From the NCBI RefSeq assembly GCF_951230135.1, contig NZ_CATNVC010000006.1, positions 78,865 to 142,864 of the forward strand: a stretch of 64,000 nt of DNA. Reading direction: 5' to 3'. This DNA is from Butyricicoccus sp. Marseille-Q5471 (GTDB lineage: Bacteria > Bacillota > Clostridia > Oscillospirales > Butyricicoccaceae). The position numbers were made by a program, and so were the translations under genes. Every line of letters starts with the position of its first letter. Within the stretch, counting starts at the first letter, position 1. Positions 34,514 through 42,189 of the stretch are shown in pieces. Under the pieces are notes generated by a model. That model did no database searches and was not told the origin of the DNA. It saw only the letters and a program-made list of their open reading frames with translations.

Positions 34514-35353
34514 CTAATCCACCCGATGATTTTCCAAAAGCCGCTCCAATTCGACCGGCGTTTTCGGACAGGCCGCGTCGCGCGGCACCAAGCCTCTGCG
34601 CGACAGGCTTTCAAAGACATCAAGCATGGCAGGACGACGCAGACGTGCGCGCTCTATGATTTCGTCATCCCGGAACACATTGAGCGGTGTGCCGTCCGCG
34701 ATCACTTCCCCTTCGCAGAACACGACCGCGCGGTCGGCCCATCGAAAGGCAAAATCCATATCGTGCGTCGAAATGAGCAGCGTTTTCCCTTCCTCCGTCA
34801 AACGCCGCAGCACGTCCTCCAGCATGCATGTGCCCGCGGGATCGAGCGAAGCCGCCGGTTCGTCAAACAAAATCACCTCTGACTCCATTGCGATGATATC
34901 CGCAATGGAAACCCGCTTTTTTTCACCGCCCGACAGATAATGCGGCGGGCGCGTGCGAAACGCCTCGAGCGCCATATAGTCGACAGCGCGGTCCACTCTC
35001 CGGCGCACTTCCTCCTTGGGCAATCGCAGGTTCATCGGGCCAAAGGAAACCTCGGCCTGCACGGTCGATGCAATAATCTGATCATCCGCATTTTGAAATA
35101 CGATGCCGACATGCTCACGCAGCAAATTGCGTTCTTTTGCACCAACCTCTCTGCCGTGCAGCGATACAGTTCCGCCCTGCGGAGTCAGCACACCGTTCAG
35201 GCACAGAAAGAATGTGGATTTACCCGCGCCGTTCGAGCCGAGCACGGCAACGCGTTCGCCCGCACGCACCGCAAGTGACGCATGCTGCAGCGCATATTTT
35301 TCTCCGTCATAGGCATAGCGCAGACCTTGTGTCTGCAAAATATACTCTTCCAT
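34514..35353 (-). CDS. cbiO: Cobalt ECF transporter ATPase CbiO
   Basis: 279 residues, ABC ATPase energising the T-component. Walker A GSNGAGKSTFF, Q-loop IVFQNADDQIIAST, signature LSGGEKKRVSIA, Walker B VILFDEPAASLDPAG, His switch ISTHDMDFA. Starts 11 bases after the EamA/CbiQ fusion with AGGGAGG before the ATG. The C-terminal tail of about 50 residues is longer than the bare ATPase. It belongs to the csoR transcription unit, not to the riboswitch unit. Confidence 0.95.
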   Translation of the reverse strand: MEEYILQTQGLRYAYDGEKYALQHASLAVRAGERVAVLGSNGAGKSTFFLCLNGVLTPQGGTVSLHGREVGAKERNLLREHVGIVFQNADDQIIASTVQAEVSFGPMNLRLPKEEVRRRVDRAVDYMALEAFRTRPPHYLSGGEKKRVSIADIIAMESEVILFDEPAASLDPAGTCMLEDVLRRLTEEGKTLLISTHDMDFAFRWADRAVVFCEGEVIADGTPLNVFRDDEIIERARLRRPAMLDVFESLSRRGLVPRDAACPKTPVELERLLENHRVD

Positions 35354-35364
35354 TCATATCCTCC

Positions 35365-37023
35365 CTAGATTAGCCACAGCACGATCAATGCACCCCAAAA
35401 CGCAGCCACTGCCAGTATCTGATGACGCTGCAGCGGCTTGTCCTCCTCCAAGAATCCGAGTGAACCGTCATAGCAGCGTGAAAGCATCGCGTCATAATAA
35501 ACGCCCGATTTGCGCAGCGCAACCACAAGCAGATTGCCCGCCGAACCGCCGAACGAGCGAATCGACGTGCGAAAATCCCGATAGCCCATCCGTGACTCTG
35601 CGGCATCGTGCATACGGCTGTGTGCGTCAAGCAGGATGAAAATGAATCGGTAAATCAGGTACATGAGTTCGGTCAGCAAAGCGGGCAGCTTTGCGCGGCG
35701 CAGCACGCCGACCAATTCACTCGCCGGCGTCGAAAGTGCCAGCAGATACATGGCGCTGACCGCGCCGAGAGCCTTGAGTGTGAGCAGCAGCGCAAAGCGC
35801 AGACTCTCTCCGGTTATGCAGACATAAAACCAGCGCAGCGACAGATTCCAGTCCCCAATCGGCTGCGCGGAAAGATCGCAGGCGACCGCAATGCCGCTCA
35901 CCAACAGAAAAAACAGCGGGATACGCAGCATGGATAAGTACGCGTGCAGTTCCAATCCGCCCTTGTATACGATGAGGCTTGCGCAAACCAGAATCACCGC
36001 TACGGATACCAACGGGTCGTTCGCCGCGATGCAGAGGATGAGCGTTCCGACCGAAAGCAATACTTTAAACGTCGGATTCCAGCGATTCATGCCCGAGGTG
36101 TATGCAAAATAATCAATCGACCGTACGCCCGCATGACTGTGTGCACCATCGGCCGAAGCATAATACACGCCGAGCGCCATGACCGCCAACGCCAGCCAAT
36201 ACAGTCCGTCCGGTTTCTCCCGCAGCAGCACGAGCGAAAGCGCACTACCAAGAAACGGTGCGATTGCATAGAACGCACCGGTCTTGGCCGCGCCAAGCGT
36301 GCGCTGCGCACGGATATAAAAATAAATACTCAGTCCGTAGGCGGCAAATCCCAGGCACAGTCCGTATAGCAGAATACCGGCAGTCGGCAAGCGTTCTCCC
36401 AGTGCAAACGCAATCAGCAGCGAGCCGGTGCCCGAACACAAGCCCTTGACCACCACAATCTCAAGCGGATCTTTATGGGACAGCTTGCGTGTGCAATTGT
36501 TTTCCAATCCCCAGCAAATGCAGGCTCCGAGCACAAACAGCGAACCCGCCGAAAAGTTCATGCTTCCTCCGATATCCTCGCAGGACAGCAACACACTTGC
36601 CGCGGTGACCAACCCAATGGCACACCACAACCGGCGCGATACCGCTTCATGGAATAGGGTCAGCGCAATCAGCGCAGTGGCAACAATTTCAAAGTTGTTG
36701 AGCAACGCCGCATTGGCAGCGGTTGTTCGTGACAGACCGCACAGCAGCAGAATCGGTGCAGCGATATCCAACACAATCATTGCGATTGTATAAGGCAAAT
36801 CTTCGCGCGTAAGCGGCTGTTCTCGCCCCTCGTGCCCGCTTGCGCGGCGCAGACCGCCAATCAGCATGAGTCCCAGTCCCGCACCCAGATACAGCAGCGC
36901 CGCCAACACGGTCGGCTGCACGCCGCCCAACAGCAGCTTGGAGCCGGGCACGCTCAGTGCATACAGCGCGGCGGCCAGTACTGCACACAGAATTGCACCG
37001 CTCGGGTGTTTTTTATCTTCCAT
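35365..37023 (-). CDS. EamA drug/metabolite transporter fused to CbiQ (cobalt ECF T-component)
   Basis: 552 residues in one frame without a break. Residues about 8-290 are a whole ten-helix EamA/DMT transporter with two repeats (ALYALSVPGSKLLLGG, LCGLSRTTAANAALLNNFE, then FYIRAQRTLGAAKTGAFYAI, APFLGSALSLVLLREKPDG). Residues about 305-552 are CbiQ: SIDYFAYTSGMNRWNP, LALSTPASELVGVLRRAKLP, LTELMYLIYRFIFILLDAH, SRMGYRDFRTSIRSFGG, and YYDAMLSRCYDG in place of the usual AxxARGY coupling motif. ATG at 37023 follows AGGTGA; a GTG at 37032 is possible. The DMT half might carry metal or a chelate; this is unknown. Confidence 0.9.
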   Translation of the reverse strand: MEDKKHPSGAILCAVLAAALYALSVPGSKLLLGGVQPTVLAALLYLGAGLGLMLIGGLRRASGHEGREQPLTREDLPYTIAMIVLDIAAPILLLCGLSRTTAANAALLNNFEIVATALIALTLFHEAVSRRLWCAIGLVTAASVLLSCEDIGGSMNFSAGSLFVLGACICWGLENNCTRKLSHKDPLEIVVVKGLCSGTGSLLIAFALGERLPTAGILLYGLCLGFAAYGLSIYFYIRAQRTLGAAKTGAFYAIAPFLGSALSLVLLREKPDGLYWLALAVMALGVYYASADGAHSHAGVRSIDYFAYTSGMNRWNPTFKVLLSVGTLILCIAANDPLVSVAVILVCASLIVYKGGLELHAYLSMLRIPLFFLLVSGIAVACDLSAQPIGDWNLSLRWFYVCITGESLRFALLLTLKALGAVSAMYLLALSTPASELVGVLRRAKLPALLTELMYLIYRFIFILLDAHSRMHDAAESRMGYRDFRTSIRSFGGSAGNLLVVALRKSGVYYDAMLSRCYDGSLGFLEEDKPLQRHQILAVAAFWGALIVLWLI

Positions 37024-37032
37024 GCGCTTCAC

Positions 37033-37302
37033 CTACTTTACGAACCGCGTCACCGCTGTTTCCAAATCATCCAGTGCCTGCTGATCGCCGTTTTCCACCG
37101 CTTCGGTCACACAGTGCTGAATATGGTCAAGCAGGATGATACGCCCCACATTGTTAACGGCAGTGCGCACGGCAGCAATCTGAATCAGCACCTCGCTGCA
37201 ATCACGGTCGTCCTCCACCATGCGGCGAATCGCCTCCAAGTGTCCGATTGCCCGACCCAGACGGTCAAGCACCTTCTTTTTCTCGGTGTGATGATGCTCC
37301 AT
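37033..37302 (-). CDS. CsoR/RcnR-family metal-sensing repressor
   Basis: 89 residues, all-helical DUF156 fold: LDRLGRAIGHLEAIRRMVED, CSEVLIQIAAVRTAVNNVG, LLDHIQHCV. The ligand positions Cys35, His60 and Cys64 follow the copper CsoR pattern, but the N-terminus is MEHHH with a His at position 3 as in the cobalt/nickel sensor RcnR. The next genes are the CbiQ fusion and cbiO, so cobalt is the likely signal. ATG at 37302 with GGAAGGA upstream; a longer frame would run through the operator. Confidence 0.9.
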   Translation of the reverse strand: MEHHHTEKKKVLDRLGRAIGHLEAIRRMVEDDRDCSEVLIQIAAVRTAVNNVGRIILLDHIQHCVTEAVENGDQQALDDLETAVTRFVK

Positions 37303-37319
37303 CTTTACGCGTCCTTCCC

Positions 37320-37336
37320 ATCCCCCGGTAGGGGAT
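37320..37336 (-). promoter_or_regulatory. CsoR/RcnR-type operator
   Basis: ATCCCC-CGGTA-GGGGAT, a perfect 6-bp inverted repeat with G/C tracts as in known operators of this family. It lies just after the -10 box, over the expected start of transcription, 18 bases before the repressor's ATG, and so fits autorepression. Confidence 0.8.
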
Positions 37337-37342
37337 ATTTTC

Positions 37343-37371
37343 ATTCTATCTCAGTGCATCCCACTTGTCAA
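37343..37371 (-). promoter_or_regulatory. Promoter of csoR-eamA/cbiQ-cbiO
   Basis: TTGACA (37371-37366) and TAGAAT (37348-37343) with a 17-base spacer on the minus strand. Confidence 0.85.
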
Positions 37372-37504
37372 CCGAAGTTGATACAGCCGAAACAAAAGTG
37401 CGAAAATTGTCAAACCAGTGATAAGCGCCGAATAGATACTGCTATACATTTCCGCCCGTATATCGTATAATAAAAGCAGAAATTTTACCTTGGAGGAACC
37501 CGCC

Positions 37505-38803
37505 ATGCAACCAGCCTGCATTCAATTGCCCCGCCTGCTCCTGCCTGCCGACCGGGCGACGCTGAGCCACTGGGCCGTGATCGCTTGCGACCAGTTCACC
37601 GCCGAACCCTCCTACTGGGCGCAAATCGAAGCATTGGTCGGCACAGATCCATCATGTCTGCGCCTGACACTGCCCGAAGTCTATTTGTCTGCGGATGATA
37701 CCCCCCGTATCACGGCGATTCACCAAACGATGGACACCTATTTGTCCGCCGGACTGCTGCAGGAACTGGATGACGGTCTCATGCTGATTGAGCGGGACTG
37801 CGACCGTGGAAGTCCGCGCCGCGGGGTGCTGCTGGCCTTCGATCTTGATACTTACGACGAGCGCCCGGGTGCCCGGACTCCGATTCGTCCGACCGAATCT
37901 ACCGTGACTGAACGCGTGCCCGCTCGCCTAGCCATCCGCGCGCAGGCTCCGTTTGAGCTGCCGCATATTTTGCTGTTTGTAGACGATCCCGCACACACTT
38001 TGCTGGAACCGCTCTTTTCTGCGTGCGCAGATATGCCGGTTTGCTATGATTTTACGCTGATGCAGGGCGGCGGACACATCAAAAGCCGCTTTGTGCCGAT
38101 CGGCGATGCTGTTGACGCATTTCTTACCCGTTTGTCTGAACATGCTGCGCCGGAAGCCTGCCGCGCCCGCTATGGTTTTTCGGAAAACCAAGCACCGCTC
38201 GTCTTTGCCACCGGAGACGGCAATCACTCAATGGCGGCAGCCAAGGCCCATTGGGAGCAAGTCAAACGTGGGTTGACCGCCGAGCAGGCGCTGACTCACC
38301 CCGCTCGCTTTGTGCTGGCAGAGTTGGTCAATTTACAGGATGAAAGCATCTGCTTTGAGGCGGTACACCGTTTGCTGCTGAACGTCCACGCGGACGATGC
38401 CCTCGCGTTTCTGTGTGCCTATTTCAGCAGTGCAGGTTTATCCTGCTCGCTGGATGGACATGCAAAACCCAAAACGCTCCTGCTGCCCTTCTATACGCAG
38501 GGACGCAGCGGTGCGCTGTCGATATCCGGCGCAGAGGATGCGCTGCCTGTGGCACTGCTGCAAGAGGCAATAGATGCCTTTCTCCGCGCTCGCCCAGAGG
38601 TGCAGATTGATTTTATCCATGGTACCGATACGCTGCTGGCACTGTCCGATGCGCCCGCACGACTTGGATTTCTCCTACCCGATTTTGGCAAGGATTTGCT
38701 GTTTCCCTATGTTCTGAACCATGGCGTACTACCGCGTAAAACCTTTTCGATGGGAACTGCACTGGAGAAGCGCTATTACCTGGAAGGGCGCATGATTCGG
38801 TAA
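37505..38803 (+). CDS. DUF1015 family protein
   Basis: 432 residues. The family, of unknown function, is cytosolic and widespread in anaerobes. Family features: HWAVIACDQFTAEPSYWAQI near the start, EVYLSADDTPRI, FATGDGNHSMAAAKAHWEQ with a conserved GDGNHS, ALTHPARFVLAELVNLQD, and a C-terminal LPDFGKDLLFPYVLNHGVLP, PRKTFSMGTALEKRYYLEGR. ATG at 37505 follows TTGGAGGAACCCGCC. A TATAAT box stands at 37466, with only a weak -35. It is divergent from csoR and followed by a terminator. Confidence 0.88.
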   Translation: MQPACIQLPRLLLPADRATLSHWAVIACDQFTAEPSYWAQIEALVGTDPSCLRLTLPEVYLSADDTPRITAIHQTMDTYLSAGLLQELDDGLMLIERDCDRGSPRRGVLLAFDLDTYDERPGARTPIRPTESTVTERVPARLAIRAQAPFELPHILLFVDDPAHTLLEPLFSACADMPVCYDFTLMQGGGHIKSRFVPIGDAVDAFLTRLSEHAAPEACRARYGFSENQAPLVFATGDGNHSMAAAKAHWEQVKRGLTAEQALTHPARFVLAELVNLQDESICFEAVHRLLLNVHADDALAFLCAYFSSAGLSCSLDGHAKPKTLLLPFYTQGRSGALSISGAEDALPVALLQEAIDAFLRARPEVQIDFIHGTDTLLALSDAPARLGFLLPDFGKDLLFPYVLNHGVLPRKTFSMGTALEKRYYLEGRMIR

Positions 38804-38861
38804 CTCTTGTAATCCCGCCCGGAATATGGTATGCTGTGCACGGCATATATTCTGCACACAA

Positions 38862-38889
38862 AAGGCTGCATGAATATGCAGCCTTTTTT
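38862..38889 (+). terminator. Terminator after the DUF1015 gene
   Basis: AAAGGCTGCAT / ATGCAGCCTTTTTT hairpin on the plus strand, 20 bases before the chromate transporter gene. Confidence 0.8.
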
Positions 38890-38908
38890 CTTGAAAGGAG
38901 TCTGATGA

Positions 38909-39451
38909 ATGAACCTCTGTCTTGATTTGTTTCTCACCTTTGCACGAATCGGCGTCTGCACTTTTGGCGGCGGCTATGCGATGCTTCCCATTCTCCAACG
39001 TGAAGTCGTAGATCGGCGCGGGTGGGCAACCGAAACCGAGCTCATGGATTATTACGCCATCGGCCAGTGTACCCCCGGTGTCATCGCGGTGAATACTGCG
39101 ACCTTTGTCGGCTACAAAATCCGAGGGATTGCCGGTGCAATCTGTGCCACGGCCGGGATTGTATTTCCGTCGCTCGTGATTATCACGATAATTGCTGCCT
39201 TCGTGCAGCAGTTTGCTCACATGGTCGTCGTGCAGCATGCATTTTCCGGTGTACGCGTCGCAGTGTGCGCCCTCGTTTTGCATTCGGTATATCAGATGGC
39301 GAAAAAGGGCGTTGTCGATCGAATCACTGCAGCTATTCTTCTGGTGACCTTCCTCGCTGTCGCCTTTTTTGGTGTTTCGCCTGTGCTGATGCTCGTGCTC
39401 GCAGCCGCATCCGGTGTGTTTTCCCAAATGCTAAAGGAGCGGAACAAATGA
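38909..39451 (+). CDS. Chromate transporter, first half (ChrA domain)
   Basis: 180 residues, one CHR domain with six hydrophobic segments: FARIGVCTFGGGYAMLPILQ, ELMDYYAIGQCTPGVIAVNT, ATFVGYKIRGIAGAICATAG. Two half-size proteins together make the transporter in this group; substrates may be chromate or another oxyanion. ATG at 38909 has GAAAGGAG; its stop overlaps the second gene (ATGA). Confidence 0.92.
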   Translation: MNLCLDLFLTFARIGVCTFGGGYAMLPILQREVVDRRGWATETELMDYYAIGQCTPGVIAVNTATFVGYKIRGIAGAICATAGIVFPSLVIITIIAAFVQQFAHMVVVQHAFSGVRVAVCALVLHSVYQMAKKGVVDRITAAILLVTFLAVAFFGVSPVLMLVLAAASGVFSQMLKERNK

Positions 39452-40014
39452 TTTTTTTGCAGCTATTCTGGGAGTTTTTTAAAACAGGTCTCTTTGCTGT
39501 CGGCGGCGGACTTGCGACCATTCCCTTTCTGAAGGAAATCTCACTCAAATACCCATGGTTCACGCCGCAGGACTTAATGGACATGATTGCAATTTCGGAA
39601 TCCACACCGGGTCCAATCGGCGTCAACACCGCAACTTATGCGGGCTTTCATGCCGCCGGACTGCCCGGAGCGCTGATGGCAACCTTTGCATTGGTGCTGC
39701 CCTCGGTGGTCATTATCATTTTCATCAGCCGCGCCCTTGAGCGCTTCCGTGATTCTAAATTGGTGCAGCGCGCGTTTTACGGCCTGCGTCCCGCCTCTGC
39801 CGGTCTGATTCTGGGCGCAATGTTTGAGGTTTTTCTCGTTTCCCTCTTTCATCCGGCAGCATATCACGGCCTTGCAACGCTGGGCGATTTTCTAAATCTC
39901 CCCGCGATTGTGTTATTTCTGGCGGTACTCGCTGCAATCCGCAAATTCTCCTCTGTGCATCCAATTTTTTTCATCCTCGCCGGCGGCATATGTGGCGTCG
40001 TTTTTCAGCTATAA
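39448..40014 (+). CDS. Chromate transporter, second half (ChrA domain)
   Basis: 188 residues, the partner CHR domain: FKTGLFAVGGGLATIPFLKE, DLMDMIAISESTPGPIGVNT, ATYAGFHAAGLPGALMATFA. ATG at 39448 follows AAGGAGCGG and overlaps the first gene by ATGA, which suggests 1:1 production. An open frame in another phase further upstream is not real. Confidence 0.92.
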   Translation: MIFLQLFWEFFKTGLFAVGGGLATIPFLKEISLKYPWFTPQDLMDMIAISESTPGPIGVNTATYAGFHAAGLPGALMATFALVLPSVVIIIFISRALERFRDSKLVQRAFYGLRPASAGLILGAMFEVFLVSLFHPAAYHGLATLGDFLNLPAIVLFLAVLAAIRKFSSVHPIFFILAGGICGVVFQL

Positions 40015-40015
40015 G

Positions 40016-40043
40016 AAAAAGCACCGAATAATCGGTGCTTTTT
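40016..40043. terminator. Bidirectional terminator
   Basis: AAAAAGCACCGA / TCGGTGCTTTTT with a 4-base loop, between the convergent chromate and DUF6514-like genes. Confidence 0.8.
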
Positions 40044-40053
40044 CTCTTCCCCA

Positions 40054-40266
40054 TCAGGCACGAACGACAATATAATCCAAAACCACGTCGCGAAACTGTT
40101 CTGATGCTACTCCGCACCGCTGCAACAGCGCGGCTAACCGCATCACCTCCGTCATCGTCGGGGCGATATCCGCGATGTGATCCACCATCTCGTCTTTCTC
40201 CCAAACTGCGATGCCAAACTGTATTTCATCTGTCCCGATCTTTTCGGTCACGACATATTGAGCCAC
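40054..40266 (-). CDS. Small conserved protein, DUF6514-like
   Basis: 70 residues, acidic, no membrane segment: YVVTEKIGTDEIQFGIAVWE, then TEVMRLAALLQRCGVASEQF and RDVVLDYIV. It resembles the DUF6514 group of Clostridia (beta-rich start, then helices, ending LRDVVEDF-like). Function unknown. GGGAGG lies upstream of the ATG at a rather long distance. Confidence 0.65.
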   Translation of the reverse strand: MAQYVVTEKIGTDEIQFGIAVWEKDEMVDHIADIAPTMTEVMRLAALLQRCGVASEQFRDVVLDYIVVRA

Positions 40267-40358
40267 CGTCTCAAACCTCCCTCTTCGTACCGACTGTGTT
40301 TATTGTAGTCGGTTGGTTCGAAACAGGCAGTCGAATTTCGTCGAGAATCCTTTAAAAT

Positions 40359-40392
40359 AATTGCCGCGGAAGTGTTGACATCCGCGGCAATT
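40359..40392 (-). terminator. Terminator after the C_GCAxxG_C_C gene
   Basis: AATTGCCGCGGA / TCCGCGGCAATT with a 10-base loop and ATTTTAAAG tail on the minus strand, two bases after the stop codon. Confidence 0.7.
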
Positions 40393-40394
40393 GT

Positions 40395-40799
40395 TTAATC
40401 TATCAAAAATTTTTCAACGATTGCACATGCATCTTCAATACATCCGGCACAGGAGCGAAGCGGCGTTCCCGATGCAACACCCTTCAATTCACGACACAAA
40501 AGTGAACCGTTCTTGTCCTGAAACGCCTTGCAAAGTTCCCGATTGGTTGCATAGGTTTTGGCCTTTGTTGCGCCCGGCGCTTCAACGCCTGCGCTGCCCT
40601 TAAGACCCGCGAGCATGAACGCACCGCTCATCGCGCCGCAAACCTCCATCATGCCCATGCCCAAGCCAAAGCCTTCCGACATGCGGTACATCGTTTGCTC
40701 ATCCACCTCAAAAAGGTCGCAATAAGCACATGCCACCGCCTGTGCGCAGTTATATCCCTTGTCATGCAGGCGCATCGCCTGTTCTGCTCTGTTATTCAT
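40395..40799 (-). CDS. C_GCAxxG_C_C family redox-type protein
   Basis: 134 residues with the family pattern: KGYNCAQAVACAYCDLF, MMEVCGAMSGAFMLAGL, CRELKG and SCAGCIEDACAIVEKFL. The conserved cysteines probably bind metal or take part in redox chemistry; function unproven. ATG follows AAGGAG, 11 bases after the amidase stop, so the two may be cotranscribed. Confidence 0.88.
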   Translation of the reverse strand: MNNRAEQAMRLHDKGYNCAQAVACAYCDLFEVDEQTMYRMSEGFGLGMGMMEVCGAMSGAFMLAGLKGSAGVEAPGATKAKTYATNRELCKAFQDKNGSLLCRELKGVASGTPLRSCAGCIEDACAIVEKFLID

Positions 40800-40810
40800 T
40801 ATTTAGCTCC

Positions 40811-42034
40811 TTAATATTCAACCTGTGAGAAATATTTTATGATTGCATTGCACTGCGCCTGCGCTTCTGCACGCCAGTCTGCATCGCTGTCGATAAACAG
40901 TACGTCCTCATCATTATCAATGAAACAGTATTCGCTGATAACCGCCGTGATTCCCAGCTCCGCCGCAAATCGATTGGTATAATAGTAATCGCCGTTTGAG
41001 CCTTCGCGGAACCAAGTCGGGCGAATGGTCAGCCCAACTTTTGCATATTCCCCTTCCAGCTCGTTTGCCAAAAGCTTGCTCGGTCCACCGTTTTTGTCTG
41101 CAACCTGAGCCAACACCTGCGCGCCGCGCGCCTGCGTATTGGCTGCATTATGATGAATGCCAAAAAACAAATCAACCGTTTCTACATATTTCTCCATCAC
41201 TGTACCGCGCGAAGAAAGAGAAGCGCCGCTGTCCAGCGAATCACGCACCATGATAACCTCCACGCCCTGCGCTTCCAGCATATCTCGCAGATAACGTGCT
41301 ACATACAGGTTGACGCGCTTCTCATCCAAATCAAGCGTCGGATGCTTCGCGCCGATATCCGAACCGCCGTGCCCTGCATCCAGAATTACCGTCATTTTGC
41401 CGTCCAAATGTGAAGTGCGCTGTGTGGGCTCCGGTTCGGGTTCGGGCTTGGGCTCAGGCTCCGGTTCCGGCTCGGGGGTAGGTTCCGGCTCCGGTGTGAC
41501 AATTCGCACGGTCTGCGAATCCTCATCAAAAGTGGCGGCAAAGCCAAGTTCAGAGGATAAATCAGCTATTTTATAATAATTATTCCCGTTAATATTAAAT
41601 CCGCTGACCGAAGCGGCACTTCCATCTATACGCATGCTTACGGTTGATGCCTGTACCTTCAGGCCACTGGTCGCCTGCACCGACATCTCGCCACCGACCG
41701 TTGTATATTTTGCGCCGGATACCAGATTAATCCGCTGTGCCGTGTTGTCCCACTCGACCTCAAACGTACTTGTACTGCCGCTGAGCAGGTAGGCAATATC
41801 ACGCAGCTTGAAATAATTGTAGCCGTCGATATTATAGGCCTGCGGCTTCGCTGCCGTACCATTGACGGTCAAATTGTGGGTGGATGAGACAACTCGGTTG
41901 CTTGCCCGCACGACGCTCACCTGCTGTGTCTCGCCCAGCTCGGGATCGGTTGACAAGTCGCCCGCTGCGAGCGCCGTTACCGAACTCATCCATATCAACG
42001 CACAAAAAAGTGCAAAAAAACGTTTAAACCGCAT
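40811..42034 (-). CDS. Secreted N-acetylmuramoyl-L-alanine amidase with stalk domains
   Basis: 407 residues. Signal peptide (FKRFFALFCALIWMSSVTAL then AAG), two copper-amine-oxidase-like N-terminal stalk repeats (NIDGYNYFKLRDIAYLL about 75 and NINGNNYYKIADLSSELGF about 150), an (EP)n/PEPKPEP linker at about 205-232, and a zinc Amidase_3 domain: MTVILDAGHGGSDIGAKHP, DLFFGIHHNAANTQARG, ISEYCFIDNDEDV with the catalytic Glu. Start ATG at 42034 follows GGAGGATTATAT. Cleaves peptidoglycan stems outside the cell. Confidence 0.93.
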   Translation of the reverse strand: MRFKRFFALFCALIWMSSVTALAAGDLSTDPELGETQQVSVVRASNRVVSSTHNLTVNGTAAKPQAYNIDGYNYFKLRDIAYLLSGSTSTFEVEWDNTAQRINLVSGAKYTTVGGEMSVQATSGLKVQASTVSMRIDGSAASVSGFNINGNNYYKIADLSSELGFAATFDEDSQTVRIVTPEPEPTPEPEPEPEPKPEPEPEPTQRTSHLDGKMTVILDAGHGGSDIGAKHPTLDLDEKRVNLYVARYLRDMLEAQGVEVIMVRDSLDSGASLSSRGTVMEKYVETVDLFFGIHHNAANTQARGAQVLAQVADKNGGPSKLLANELEGEYAKVGLTIRPTWFREGSNGDYYYTNRFAAELGITAVISEYCFIDNDEDVLFIDSDADWRAEAQAQCNAIIKYFSQVEY

Positions 42035-42154
42035 ATATAATCCTCCGCAGCACTCAGGTTCATGCCTTATGACACAGGTGATTATACCATTAAATCCTAC
42101 ATTTTTCAATGGATTTCGCGCGGATGCGGCAGAATTGTAATATTACATCTGCGT

Positions 42155-42182
42155 AAAAAAGAGCCACCCGAAGGCGGCTCTT
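42155..42182 (-). terminator. Terminator after the ROK kinase gene
   Basis: AAGAGCCGCC / GGTGGCTCTTTTTT hairpin on the minus strand with a TTCG-type loop, 8 bases after the stop. Confidence 0.85.
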
Positions 42183-42189
42183 GTAACCG

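Noticed and set aside
39022..39447. Upstream extension of the second chromate transporter gene
   Set aside because: The extension is the shifted frame of the first transporter gene; the ATG at 39448 with AAGGAG is the start.
41430..41500. GC-rich tandem repeat resembling a minisatellite
   Set aside because: It encodes the Pro-Glu linker of the amidase; the repetition follows from the protein sequence.
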